Positions 7,984 to 16,362 of a stretch of 22,998 bases of DNA are shown one piece after another. The position numbers and the translations under genes were made by a program. This DNA comes from CAYXEN01 sp964464035 (GTDB lineage Bacteria > Krumholzibacteriota > Krumholzibacteriia > WVZY01). The notes under the pieces were generated by a model. It did not search any database. It saw nothing but the letters and a program-made list of their open reading frames with translations, and was not told the origin of the DNA. The stretch lies in contig CAYXEN010000044.1 of NCBI GenBank assembly GCA_964464035.1, positions 1 to 22,998 on the forward strand, read 5' to 3'. Position 1 is the first letter of the stretch, and every line of letters starts with the position of its first letter.

Positions 7984-9186
7984 TTGAGACCTCAGGTAGT
8001 CTTGAGCGTGGAACAGGCTCTCACGATGACTTATGCCACCCTTCGCATGGTCCACATGGGCTGGCGTGTGATCAAGGTGGAGCCGACGCCGGTGCCGGGG
8101 AGAAAAGCCAAGGGTGATCCCAACCGCTACATCGGGCGTCCGGTGGCGGGCGAGGACAGGCACAGCTACTTCGTGGCGCCCAACGTGGGCAAGGAAGCGA
8201 TCGCCGTGGATCTCAAGAAGCACGAGGGGCGCGAACTCTTGAAGCGCCTCGTCGTCGAGCTGGACGTCGACGTCTTCTGCACGAACACTCTCCCCGCGCG
8301 CCATCGCCGGCTCGGTTTCGACTACGAGACATTGAGGGACGTCCGTCCCGAGCTCATATGGTGCTGCATATCCGCCATGGGACTCGCCCATCCCGATGTC
8401 CCGGGCTACGATCCCGTGATGCAAGCCCTTTGCGGTTACATGGATCTCACCGGTTATCCCGACGGGCCGCCCTTGCAATGCGGACCTCCCATCATAGATC
8501 TCAAAGCCGGCGACGAGGCGTTCACCCAGGTCATACTGGCTCTCATGGAAAGGATGGAAACGGGCAAGGGCAAGCAGATCGACATATCGATGGCGCGGGT
8601 GGCCGTGTCCTGGCTTCAGACTTTCCTGCCGATGCTGGACATGGGAAGCCCGCCGGCCGAACTCAAGCGCTCGGGAAACGAGCACCGCCAATTCATACCG
8701 GTAAACGCATACAAGACCAGGGACGGCTATATCTACATGGCGATCGGAAGTGACGCCCAGTGGAGCCGCTTCACCTCCCGCCCCATGTTCGCGTCTCTCG
8801 ACCAGGAGCGGTATTCCACCAACGAGGGCAGGCGCGAGCACAAAGCCGAACTGCATTCGAGCATAGAGGCGATAACGGCCGAGTATTCCTCCGCCGAGGT
8901 CTCACGCGTGCTCGAGGGAGCTTCGATTCCCCACTCGCCGATAACGCCCATAGAAGAAGTCGCGGACCTGCCTTTCGTCGCTTCCTCTCTTCTCAGGACG
9001 GAAGCGCCGGACGGCCGGGCGGTGAGACTCCCGCCACCCGCGGTGCCCACGGGGCACTTGGAAAAACTCGACGGCGAGCTCCCGTTCGCTCCCGCGTACG
9101 GCGAGCACACCGACTCCATACTCTCCGAAGCTGGGCTCACTGCCGGGGAGATCGCATCCTTGAGGGAAAGAGGCGTGATCGCATGA
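7984..9186 (+). CDS. Class III (CaiB/BaiF, formyl-CoA-transferase-type) CoA-transferase
   Basis: The 400-residue product is a normal length for this family, whose members move CoA between carboxylates through an Asp-acyl anhydride. Visible landmarks are GWRVIKVEP (26-34), NVGKEAIAVDLKKHEGRELLKRLV (67-90, family core NxxK..xxDL), GYDPVMQALCGYMDLTG (141-157) and the probable catalytic Asp172 in PIIDLKAGDEAF. GKGKQIDISM follows (195-204). The start is a TTG, chosen because AAAGGAG sits eight bases upstream. The stop overlaps the ATG of the FAD-subunit gene (ATGA), so the transferase is translationally coupled to a molybdenum hydroxylase. That coupling suggests the transferase acts in the same pathway. 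In the indoleacetate model it corresponds to IaaL, which activates (2-aminophenyl)succinate with succinyl-CoA. That substrate assignment is inferred. Confidence 0.9.
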   Translation: MRPQVVLSVEQALTMTYATLRMVHMGWRVIKVEPTPVPGRKAKGDPNRYIGRPVAGEDRHSYFVAPNVGKEAIAVDLKKHEGRELLKRLVVELDVDVFCTNTLPARHRRLGFDYETLRDVRPELIWCCISAMGLAHPDVPGYDPVMQALCGYMDLTGYPDGPPLQCGPPIIDLKAGDEAFTQVILALMERMETGKGKQIDISMARVAVSWLQTFLPMLDMGSPPAELKRSGNEHRQFIPVNAYKTRDGYIYMAIGSDAQWSRFTSRPMFASLDQERYSTNEGRREHKAELHSSIEAITAEYSSAEVSRVLEGASIPHSPITPIEEVADLPFVASSLLRTEAPDGRAVRLPPPAVPTGHLEKLDGELPFAPAYGEHTDSILSEAGLTAGEIASLRERGVIA

Positions 9187-10025
9187 AGCGCATAGCCTAT
9201 TACAAGCCGCGCACCCTGGACGAAGCCTGGGAGCTCAAGGCGAAGAATCCCGGCGCGCGCTTTATCGCCGGGGGAACCGACCTGCTCGTCAAGATGAAGA
9301 ACCGGGCGATGGATCCCCCCGCTCTCATTTCCTTGAGGTCCATAAGCGAATTGCGGGGGATCGATGGAGATTCGGGTGTCCGCATCGGGGCGATGACGAC
9401 CATCGCCGAGATAGCGGGGAATCCGGTGCTCGCCGAGGATTACCCCGTTCTCGTGGAGGCCGCGAAGAGGCTGGGAAGCGTGCAGGTACGGAACGCGGCG
9501 ACGATCGGCGGGAATCTTTGCAACTGTTCTCCCTGCGCCGATACGGCCCTTCCCCTTCTCGTGCTCGAAGCGAGAGTCGTCTTGACGAGTCCCGCCGGGG
9601 CGAGGGAAGTTCCCCTGGACGAGTTCTTCCTCGGCCCGGGCAAGAGTTGTCTCGAGACGGAAGAGATCCTCGCCGCCGTCCTGCTCGATCCTCCACCCAA
9701 GGGGCGGGGAATCTTCATGAAGAAGGGGCGGGTCAAGATGGATCTCGCCGTCGCCAGCCTGGCGGTGCTCATGGAGGCGGAGGGCGGCAAGTGCCGGAGA
9801 GCCCGCATCGCGGCGGGCTCCGTGGCACCCGTGCCGCTTCGCCTGCACCGGGTGGAGGAGTTCCTGGAGGAGGAGCCCCTGTCGGATGCGACTATCGCCC
9901 GCGCGCGCGAGCTGGCGAAGGAGAGCGTCTCGCCCATAACCGACATCCGTTCCACGGAAGAGTACCGGCGTGAGATAGTCGGAGTGTATCTCGCCCGGGC
10001 GATCCGGGCGATCGCCGATGCATGA
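9183..10025 (+). CDS. Molybdenum hydroxylase, FAD-binding (CoxM/XdhB-type) subunit
   Basis: The 280-residue product is the medium subunit of a xanthine-oxidase-family dehydrogenase. It passes electrons from the 2Fe-2S subunit to FAD and then to an acceptor. The FAD motifs are AGGTDLLVKMK (29-39) and AATIGGNLCNCSPCADT (105-121), followed by the usual C-terminal alpha/beta domain with IRSTEEYRR near residue 256. The reading frame stays open far upstream, but the real start is the ATG at 9183. It overlaps the CoA-transferase stop by four bases, and MKRIAYYKPRTLDEA is the normal N-terminus of the family. Three cysteines (113, 115, 118) lie beside the TIGGN loop, more than usual. It belongs with the next two genes as one enzyme complex. 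Confidence 0.93.
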   Translation: MKRIAYYKPRTLDEAWELKAKNPGARFIAGGTDLLVKMKNRAMDPPALISLRSISELRGIDGDSGVRIGAMTTIAEIAGNPVLAEDYPVLVEAAKRLGSVQVRNAATIGGNLCNCSPCADTALPLLVLEARVVLTSPAGAREVPLDEFFLGPGKSCLETEEILAAVLLDPPPKGRGIFMKKGRVKMDLAVASLAVLMEAEGGKCRRARIAAGSVAPVPLRLHRVEEFLEEEPLSDATIARARELAKESVSPITDIRSTEEYRREIVGVYLARAIRAIADA

Positions 10026-10046
10026 CTCAAGTGAGCGCGATCGAAC

Positions 10047-10544
10047 ATGAAAAACGAAATAAAATTCGAGCTCAACGGATCACGGGTGTGCGTCGAAATC
10101 ACGGGGCACATGCGCCTGATCGATCTTCTTCGCGACAAGCTGGGCCACACGGGAACCAAGGAAGGCTGCGGTGAGGGCGAGTGCGGAGCGTGCACCGTGA
10201 TTATAGATGGAAGAGCCGTGAATTCATGCCTGTATCCTGCGATGGAGGTTGAAGGCAAGCGGGTCGTCACCATAGAAGGATTGCGTTCGGAGCGAAACGA
10301 GCTCTCGATCCTCCAGCAGGCTTTCGTCGATGCGGGTGGGATCCAGTGCGGATTCTGCACGCCCGGCATGATCATGTCGGCCAAGGCGCTTCTCGACGAG
10401 AACCCCGACCCGACCGAGGATGAGATCCGGGACGCTCTCCTGGGCAATCTCTGCCGCTGCACCGGCTACGTCCAGATAATCGAAGCGGTGAAGCTCGCTG
10501 CGAAGAGGATGCAGAGCGGCGAAGCGCAAGAGGTGCGAAGATGA
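10047..10544 (+). CDS. Molybdenum hydroxylase, 2Fe-2S (CoxS/XdhC-domain-type) subunit
   Basis: The 165-residue product carries both iron-sulfur clusters of the enzyme. The N-terminal plant-ferredoxin-like domain has Cys41, Cys46, Cys49 and Cys61 in GCGEGECGACTV and the following C. The C-terminal helical domain has CGFCTPGM (Cys101, Cys104) and CRCTGY (Cys136, Cys138). The spacing and length are standard, so both clusters should be functional and link the molybdopterin site to FAD. The gene lies 21 bases after the FAD subunit. Its stop is overlapped by the ATG of the large subunit (ATGA at 10541-10544), giving strict co-translation. The SD is weak, consistent with coupling. Confidence 0.95.
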   Translation: MKNEIKFELNGSRVCVEITGHMRLIDLLRDKLGHTGTKEGCGEGECGACTVIIDGRAVNSCLYPAMEVEGKRVVTIEGLRSERNELSILQQAFVDAGGIQCGFCTPGMIMSAKALLDENPDPTEDEIRDALLGNLCRCTGYVQIIEAVKLAAKRMQSGEAQEVRR

Positions 10545-12988
10545 CGAGACGGATCACAGAAGAAGAGAAAGCGACCGGGCGGGAACGGGAGCGCTCTCTC
10601 CACTATATTGGAAAGGAAATTCCCCGTCCCGATGCGCCGGACAAGGCTGCGGGAAAGGCCGTCTACATCCACGATCTCGAACGCCCCGGCATGCTCTACG
10701 GCAAGATCAAGTTCAGCGGGCACGCCCATGCCCGGATCAAGGGGATAGATACCTCGAAGGCTGAGAAACTCCCCGGAGTGAGAGCGGTGATCACCGCTTT
10801 CGACACGCCCGAGATCCGCTTCGGTTTCATTCGCGACAACACCGCTCTCAAGAAGGACAAGGTGCGCCAGTACCGTGACGAGGTAGCAGCGGTCGCAGCC
10901 GTCGATCCGGACATCGCCGCAGAGGCCGTCGATCTCATAGAAGTCGAGTACGAGCCGCTCCCCGGCGTGTTCGATCCCGACGAAGCGATGGCTCCGGGCG
11001 CGCCGCTCGTGCACGAGACCGACGCTAAGGGTAAGCCGCGTTCGGACAATCTCCTCCCTTTGAGCTTCCATCACGAATCCGGCGACTGGAAGGCCGGGAT
11101 GAAGAAAGCCAGGTTCACCGCCGAGGGCACATTCTCCACTCCGCTCATCCAGCAGAGCTGCATGGGCACAGCCGGGTGCATAGCCGAGTTCGACATGAGG
11201 GGCAACCTCACCATCTGGGCGAAGACGCAGATTCCTTTTCTCGCCCAGAGGGATTTCAACCAAGCGCTTGCGAGTCTGGGGCTTCGCGACAGGAACGCCC
11301 GCGTTATCGTTCCCGCGCTCGGGGGAGGATTCGGGACGGGGTTGGACACGCATGCATACGAGTACATCGCCATCCTTCTCGCCTTCAAGACGGGCAAGCC
11401 GGTGAAGATCGTCTACACGCGCGACGAGGAATTCGCCAACCTTTCGCCCCGGCAGTCTTCGCGGACCAGGATAATACAGGGCTGCGACGAAGACGGCCGG
11501 CTCACCTTCCGCTACGCCGAGGTCGTGCAGGACAACGGGGCTTACACCTCGTGGGGAGCCACGTATCCCACCGTGATGATGCTTCCCGCCACGTCGCTCT
11601 ACAGGGTCGACAATATCTATTTCGACGCCAGGCTCGTCTATACGAACAATACTTACTGCCAGGCGATGCGGGGCTACGGGAACCCCGAGTTCAACTGGGC
11701 GCTCGAGAGCAACATGGACGAGCTCGCCGAGGAAGCAGGCATCGATCCCTTCGAGCTTCGGATGTTGAACTGCAACCGGCCGGGCGAGACGACTCCCATG
11801 GGACTCAAGATAAGCACTTGCGGGCTCAAGGAATGCCTGGAGAGCGTGGCGAAGAAGCTCGATTGGAAAAAAGGGCGCCGGCGGGGAAGGCACAGGGGAG
11901 TGGGGATGGCATCGCTCTTTCACGTGGGCGGAGGCGGAAGGATCTATCGCTCGGACGGCGGCGGTGTCATCCTCAAGCTCGATGACTTCGGAAACGTGAA
12001 CGTCTATTGCGGCGGCGTCGAGATGGGACAGGGGCTCCACTCGGTTCTCACCTTGGCCGTCGCCGAAGCACTCGGTGTCCGCCCGGAGAAGGTTTTCATC
12101 AATCCCACCGACACGGGGACCTGCCCGTGGGACGTGGGGACTCATGCGAGCCGGGGAGCTTTCATCGCTTGCAACGCGGCGATAATGGCGGCCGAAAAGC
12201 TCCGCGCGAGAATCTTCGAACATGCCGGGGAGTGTTATCCCGGGTTGGCGCTAAAGAACCTCGAGAAGTTCCTCGAGAAGAATCCTCATTACGAACCTCC
12301 CGGGATCGATATAAGAGAAGCATCCCGAAAAGGCGGGTTCGATCTCGTGGACGGTTTCGTCTTCTTGAAGGATGTTCCTCACGAGCCGTGGCTCGATGTC
12401 AATCTCGGCAGGATCCTGCGGGCGATACATTTCCGCGAGCAGGGGGAGGTACTCACCGCCGAGGCTTTCTACGATCCTCCCAACGAGCTCCCCGACTTCG
12501 TCAAGGGCAAAGGGAACATGTCGGCGACTTATGCATACGGAACCCAGGGAGCGGAGGTCGAGGTGGACGTGGAAACGGGCGAGGTTACAATCCTTCGCAT
12601 GGCGGCCGCTCATGACGTCGGCAAGGTCTTGAATCCCCTCGCTCTCAAAGGACAGATATACGGTGCGCTCGCCCAGGGAGTGGGCTATGCGCTCTACGAG
12701 GAACTGAAGAGCGAGAAGGGGAGGATAATGAACACGAACTTCAGGGATTACAAGATCCCCACGGCGGGCGAGATGGATTTTCCCATCGAACTCGATCTGG
12801 TCGAAACCGACGATGAATTCGGGCCCTTCGGTGCGAAGGGGGTCGGAGAGCCCGGCCTCGTTCCCACCGCTCCCGCGATCGCCAATGCCGTCTACAACGC
12901 AATCGGCGTGCGGATAAGAGACCTGCCGATAACGCCGGAGAAGATACTTCGAGCGCTCAAAGAGAAGAGACGCGACGGAGAAAAATGA
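10541..12988 (+). CDS. Molybdenum hydroxylase, molybdopterin-binding large subunit
   Basis: The 815-residue catalytic subunit belongs to the xanthine oxidase/aldehyde dehydrogenase family and hydroxylates a carbon using water. Visible motifs are the molybdopterin loop GGGFG (261-265), QDNGAYTSWG (330-339), AMRGYGNPE (375-383) in the substrate-channel loop, GGVEMGQG (491-498) and GAKGVGEPG (764-772) with the catalytic Glu770. The AYRCSFR loop of true CO dehydrogenase is absent, so CO is not the substrate. Family members attack heteroaromatic carbons beside nitrogen, aldehydes or hydroxybenzoyl-CoA. Given the neighbouring hydantoinase-type subunits and B12 mutase, I infer hydroxylation of an N-heterocycle such as the indole C2 of indoleacetate. 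No maturation factor of the XdhC/CoxF kind is seen in the window. Confidence 0.94.
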   Translation: MTRRITEEEKATGRERERSLHYIGKEIPRPDAPDKAAGKAVYIHDLERPGMLYGKIKFSGHAHARIKGIDTSKAEKLPGVRAVITAFDTPEIRFGFIRDNTALKKDKVRQYRDEVAAVAAVDPDIAAEAVDLIEVEYEPLPGVFDPDEAMAPGAPLVHETDAKGKPRSDNLLPLSFHHESGDWKAGMKKARFTAEGTFSTPLIQQSCMGTAGCIAEFDMRGNLTIWAKTQIPFLAQRDFNQALASLGLRDRNARVIVPALGGGFGTGLDTHAYEYIAILLAFKTGKPVKIVYTRDEEFANLSPRQSSRTRIIQGCDEDGRLTFRYAEVVQDNGAYTSWGATYPTVMMLPATSLYRVDNIYFDARLVYTNNTYCQAMRGYGNPEFNWALESNMDELAEEAGIDPFELRMLNCNRPGETTPMGLKISTCGLKECLESVAKKLDWKKGRRRGRHRGVGMASLFHVGGGGRIYRSDGGGVILKLDDFGNVNVYCGGVEMGQGLHSVLTLAVAEALGVRPEKVFINPTDTGTCPWDVGTHASRGAFIACNAAIMAAEKLRARIFEHAGECYPGLALKNLEKFLEKNPHYEPPGIDIREASRKGGFDLVDGFVFLKDVPHEPWLDVNLGRILRAIHFREQGEVLTAEAFYDPPNELPDFVKGKGNMSATYAYGTQGAEVEVDVETGEVTILRMAAAHDVGKVLNPLALKGQIYGALAQGVGYALYEELKSEKGRIMNTNFRDYKIPTAGEMDFPIELDLVETDDEFGPFGAKGVGEPGLVPTAPAIANAVYNAIGVRIRDLPITPEKILRALKEKRRDGEK

Positions 12989-13082
12989 TGCTGGGCGATC
13001 TTGAAATGTCCTTTTCCATACCCGCGTTTATTTCCCCGCATTGATTGCTTTCCGACTCCTTAATGTTCGCAAGAGAATACTG

Positions 13083-13109
13083 TTGTTCGTCGTTGAATGC
13101 AGATATAAC
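13083..13109 (+). promoter_or_regulatory. Weak promoter candidate upstream of the cytochrome gene
   Basis: TATAAC (13104-13109) is a good -10, but the nearest -35-like TTGTTC (13083-13088) is only 15 bases upstream. It lies in the 291-base gap 12989-13279, which otherwise holds no gene or clear hairpin that I can see. The leader would be about 165 bases long. Confidence 0.25.
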
Positions 13110-13279
13110 ATGAACTGTGTCAACCAAGGGTGGGCTGCACTCGACTGAACGCGTCTTGAGCGGGAGCAACACGTGCAGCAGTTCAACGTCTCCGAGACTG
13201 GAGCAGTGCGGGTCCTCGATGTTCGTTGTGAACTCGCATCCGCAATCCGTATTGGGGGGATTCAACAGGGAGGTGTGCA

Positions 13280-14758
13280 ATGAAACATTCAGCGCTAACA
13301 AGCGCACACTGGTTGATTGCAACGGTGGTGATCGTCTTCGGTCTTGTTTTGTTGAGCTTGGGCTGCAGCAACAAGAAGACGCAACCCGGCTCCGGGATCA
13401 CAGGCGTAACTACAGCCGATTGCTCACAGTGTCATGGGTCTGCATCTGCGTCGTGGGATATCAGCTTGCATGCCGACACGCAAGACGATGTCGCCGGGGA
13501 ACTCGCGGCGGAACGCGCCGGGCAGACTCCGGACGAGGTCCTTCACGGCGCGGACGCCGAGAATTGCATCGCTTGCCATGGCCCGCTGGCCGTCAAAGCG
13601 GATAGTTCCATGACGGAAAGCGAGGCAATGTCGTATTTCTTCTCGACCGAAGGCGGCAAGTTCACGTCCAATACACAGGCTCTGCACAAAGACGAATGGT
13701 CGCACGTAGACTGTGAGGTATGCCACAATGCGCCTGATGGGCATCCCGCCGTGATGCCCACGCTTGCTCTTTTCAATTCGAGCACCGCAAGCTACATCCA
13801 GATGACGAATGCGAGTACTCTCTGCGGCCAATGCCATGGAAGCCTGCGGTTCGCCGATACCGATCACCTGACGCACGACGCCTGGTCAGCGAGCAGACAT
13901 GCTCAAACCCAGCAGGACGTAGCCGACGAGTTGGCGGCCGAGCGGGCGGGCGAGAGTCCGCACGAGGTGCTTGCCGGGAGCGATCCCGAAAACTGTATTG
14001 CCTGTCACGGTCCCACGGCGGTTCTTGCAAACGGCGGCATGAGCGAGGAAGAAGCCCTCGGCTATTTCTTTACGACCACCGGCGGAGTATTCACGCAGGG
14101 GACCGCTCCGGATCACGCTGACGAATGGCCTGACGTATCATGCAGCGCCTGCCATGATCCTCATCATCCTGAAATGCCGTCGTACTTCAACTCGGCGACA
14201 CGGCAATACGAGCCGATGATGATAGTCGACAGGCTGTGCGGCCAATGTCACGGCAGTCTCCGCTTTCCGGACACGGATCATCTCAGCTACGACATCAGGA
14301 CCGGAGAAGGCGGGATCAACGTACCCGCGCAGCAGTTGATGCCGTCCGCCGGGTGCGCGGATTGCCATATGTTCGTGAGCGATGTGGACGGCAGCAACTC
14401 CTCCATGATGCACGGCCATCGATTCGCCATCACGGTGGATGAGGGCGGCGGTGCGAGCACAACGTCCTGCACTCGCTGTCATCCATCGTGGGACACGGCA
14501 ACGGCGCAAGCCAAGATAGACCAGTTCAAGACGGAATTCGGGGACCTCGATGCAACGACTGCCGCCAATGTCGCTGCGGCCGCGCAAGCGCTGGTCGGAT
14601 CGAGCGATGCGGGATTACTGGCAAAACTCGAAGAAGCGCAGCACAATCTGGAATATGCGGAATCGGATGAGAGCGGCGGTTTTCACAATCACACGTTCCT
14701 GATGGCCTTGTTGAATGACGCCAATCAACGGGCCCTGGAGATATTGGCCGCGCCGTGA
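13280..14758 (+). CDS. Nine-haem c-type cytochrome, probable lipoprotein
   Basis: The 492-residue product has nine CXXCH haem c motifs, starting at Cys48, 96, 145, 182, 239, 288, 320, 359 and 397. An N-terminal hydrophobic segment ends in LSLGC (Cys29), so it is exported and possibly lipid-anchored. The lipobox is imperfect because -2 is Leu. The core is an internal duplication. Residues 48-149 (three haems) are repeated at 182-292 with near-identical blocks such as AELAAERAG/DELAAERAG and ENCIACHGP, and a third partial copy begins at 320. A C-terminal helical part carries FHNHTFLMALLNDA, reminiscent of multihaem nitrite reductase-type cytochromes. Electron transfer in the periplasm or at the cell surface is expected. 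GGGAGG lies six bases before the ATG. The partner and substrate are unknown. Confidence 0.9.
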   Translation: MKHSALTSAHWLIATVVIVFGLVLLSLGCSNKKTQPGSGITGVTTADCSQCHGSASASWDISLHADTQDDVAGELAAERAGQTPDEVLHGADAENCIACHGPLAVKADSSMTESEAMSYFFSTEGGKFTSNTQALHKDEWSHVDCEVCHNAPDGHPAVMPTLALFNSSTASYIQMTNASTLCGQCHGSLRFADTDHLTHDAWSASRHAQTQQDVADELAAERAGESPHEVLAGSDPENCIACHGPTAVLANGGMSEEEALGYFFTTTGGVFTQGTAPDHADEWPDVSCSACHDPHHPEMPSYFNSATRQYEPMMIVDRLCGQCHGSLRFPDTDHLSYDIRTGEGGINVPAQQLMPSAGCADCHMFVSDVDGSNSSMMHGHRFAITVDEGGGASTTSCTRCHPSWDTATAQAKIDQFKTEFGDLDATTAANVAAAAQALVGSSDAGLLAKLEEAQHNLEYAESDESGGFHNHTFLMALLNDANQRALEILAAP

Positions 14759-14784
14759 GAAACGGGTGATAGACAACGGATACA

Positions 14785-14818
14785 GAGGGCGGCGCAGCGT
14801 GTCTCAGGCGCCGCCCTC
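14785..14818. terminator. Bidirectional hairpin between convergent genes
   Basis: GAGGGCGGCGC (14785-14795) pairs perfectly with GCGCCGCCCTC (14808-14818) across a 12-base loop. It sits between the cytochrome stop (plus) and the acyl-CoA dehydrogenase stop (minus), and its right arm encodes the last residues of the dehydrogenase. No T run follows on either side, so it may work as a Rho-assisted or mRNA-protecting hairpin rather than a classical intrinsic terminator. Confidence 0.6.
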
Positions 14819-15970
14819 GCGACCATCCTTTCTCAGATAAGCCGCCCCGAGCGCGTTCTGCAGCACCTCGTGGCATCCGCCGCCGAAGAGGAGAAAACGT
14901 GCATCGCGCAGGAAACGCTGCTGGGGGTACTCCATGGCGAAAGAGTTGCCGCCGCAGATCCTGCCCGCCTCGTCGACCGCGGACATGCACATCTCGGCTG
15001 CGAACATCTTGGCGAGCATGCTCTCGTACCGGCAATCCATCCCCTCTTCGATCATCCACGCCGCCTTGTAGGCGAAAGTTCTCGCGGCCTCGTACCATGC
15101 CCAGTGCTTCGCGAACTTGGCTCTTATCAATTGGTACTTGGCGATGGGTTTGCCGAACGCAACGCGGTCGCGGGCGAAGGCGGCGGCTGCGCTCATAGCT
15201 TCATCGGCTATTGCGCAAGCCATGATAGCGGTCATCACCCTCACCTCGTTCAGAATGCTTGTCGTGTACTTGAGACCGTTTCCGGGGCCGTCGCCGAGAA
15301 GATTCTCGTCGGGCACCCAGACGTCGTCGAAGACGAGCTCGCCCGTGATCGAGCCGTGGGCTCCCAGCTTCTCTATGGTTTGGCCTGCGCTGAATCCCTC
15401 GGTGCCTTTCTCGACGAGAAAGAAGCTCAATCCCTCGAGCCCCTTCGCGGGGTCGGTGGTGGCGAGCACCGTGCAGAAATCGCATATGGGTGCGTTCGTG
15501 ATCCACATCTTGCGGCCGTTTATCACCCAGCCGCCTTTCTTTCTCGTCGCGGTGGTGCGGGTACCGGCGAGGTCGGACCCTGATTGCTCCTCCGTGAAGC
15601 AAATGGTCCCTATCTTCTCTCCCTTTATGGCGGGGACGAGCACGCGCTGCTTCATCTCTTCGGTGCCGAAGCGCCCGATGAAGTACGTACCCATCAATAT
15701 CTGCATTGTCACGGACATGGCGAAGCCGCACGAGCCTCTGGCGAGCTCCTCGTAGAATATCATCGAGGTGACGGTGTCGGCGTTCATGCCGCCGTACTTC
15801 TCGGGATGCCTCAAGCCGAGGTAGCCGAGTTCGGCTATTTTATTCCAGAGGTCCCGGGGAAACTCGTCGGACCGGTCGATCTCTTCGACCCTCGGTCTTA
15901 TCAACTCGTCCACGACTTTTCTTATCGAGTTTCGAAAGAATTCCTGTTCTTCCGTGAAATTGAAATCCAT
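14804..15970 (-). CDS. Acyl-CoA dehydrogenase
   Basis: The 388-residue FAD enzyme is standard length for the family. It shows FTEEQEFFRNSIRKV at the N-terminus, the FAD/substrate segment CFTEEQSGSDLAG (124-136), WITNA (156-160), and the middle beta-domain. RDRVAFGKPIAKYQ lies at 267-280. The catalytic base is expected at Glu347 in GGNSFAMEYPQQRFLRDAR, the medium-chain-type position. After it, the usual YEGT is replaced by LLFGGGCHE. GGGAGG lies five bases before the ATG. It is transcribed away from the B12 mutase genes. In the indoleacetate model it would be the decarboxylating enzyme (IaaF type) that converts an arylmethylmalonyl-CoA to a cinnamoyl-CoA. A plain acyl-CoA dehydrogenase cannot be excluded. 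No electron-transfer flavoprotein genes are present here. Confidence 0.92.
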   Translation of the reverse strand: MDFNFTEEQEFFRNSIRKVVDELIRPRVEEIDRSDEFPRDLWNKIAELGYLGLRHPEKYGGMNADTVTSMIFYEELARGSCGFAMSVTMQILMGTYFIGRFGTEEMKQRVLVPAIKGEKIGTICFTEEQSGSDLAGTRTTATRKKGGWVINGRKMWITNAPICDFCTVLATTDPAKGLEGLSFFLVEKGTEGFSAGQTIEKLGAHGSITGELVFDDVWVPDENLLGDGPGNGLKYTTSILNEVRVMTAIMACAIADEAMSAAAAFARDRVAFGKPIAKYQLIRAKFAKHWAWYEAARTFAYKAAWMIEEGMDCRYESMLAKMFAAEMCMSAVDEAGRICGGNSFAMEYPQQRFLRDARFLLFGGGCHEVLQNALGAAYLRKDGREGGA

Positions 15971-16362
15971 CTCAGCCTCCCTTTGCCTCGCCGCTCATCG
16001 ATGGGCCTTGGCGCCGGTTCGCCGGATCCGCTATTCAGGTTTCCATTAGGAGCAATGGAAGCCCCCTTCCAGCTCGGGAACGTGCCCACGGAGGCAAAAA
16101 ACCTGTTGAAAAATAAGCAATAATCGTTTTTATAATGTCTTGCCGGGCCGGAGAGCCTCGAACATCCGGGCCCCGGCGTCGAACCGGTTCCGGGCGGGTC
16201 CTCCCGGTGCCGCGCGCTGAGCCGTAGCCGGCATCCTTCAGGCATCGGCCCACCGGCGAGTATAGCTTAAGGGAAAACCGCCTCCATTGACACCAGGAAA
16301 ATCGATGGAATCCCCGGACTGGTTTCCCGGATCACGAAGTGCGAAGCCGCAAGAGTGGATCA
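15971..16362. other. 392-base divergent intergenic region
   Basis: This is the only gene-free control region between the acyl-CoA dehydrogenase (minus) and the mutase operon (plus). Its middle (about 16097-16137) is strikingly AT-rich and contains a consensus TATAAT. The segment from 16140 to 16260 is GC-rich with several short self-complementary blocks (for example around CCGGGCCCCGG at 16168-16178). I looked for a cobalamin riboswitch B12 box and did not find one. Confidence 0.5.
16106..16136 (+). promoter_or_regulatory. Candidate promoter for the mutase/hydantoinase operon
   Basis: TTGAAA (16106-16111) and a perfect TATAAT (16131-16136) are separated by 19 bases, two more than optimal. 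The predicted transcript would have a leader of about 220 bases before the mutase small subunit. The same AT-rich block could also serve the divergent acyl-CoA dehydrogenase gene. Confidence 0.4.

Noticed and set aside
8760..9182. Upstream extension of the FAD subunit
   Set aside because: The frame is open, but the extension lies inside the CoA-transferase gene and has no family similarity. The ATGA overlap start at 9183 gives the normal N-terminus.
10466..12223. Minus-strand frame of about 580 codons opposite the Mo hydroxylase large subunit
   Set aside because: It is the antisense shadow of a gene with intact catalytic motifs.
10541..12988. Carbon monoxide dehydrogenase (CoxL)
   Set aside because: The AYRCSFR active-site loop of genuine CO dehydrogenase is absent. 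The equivalent loop reads AMRGYGNPE.
16140..16362. Cobalamin riboswitch in front of the B12 mutase genes
   Set aside because: The GC-rich leader looked promising, but I found no B12-box consensus.
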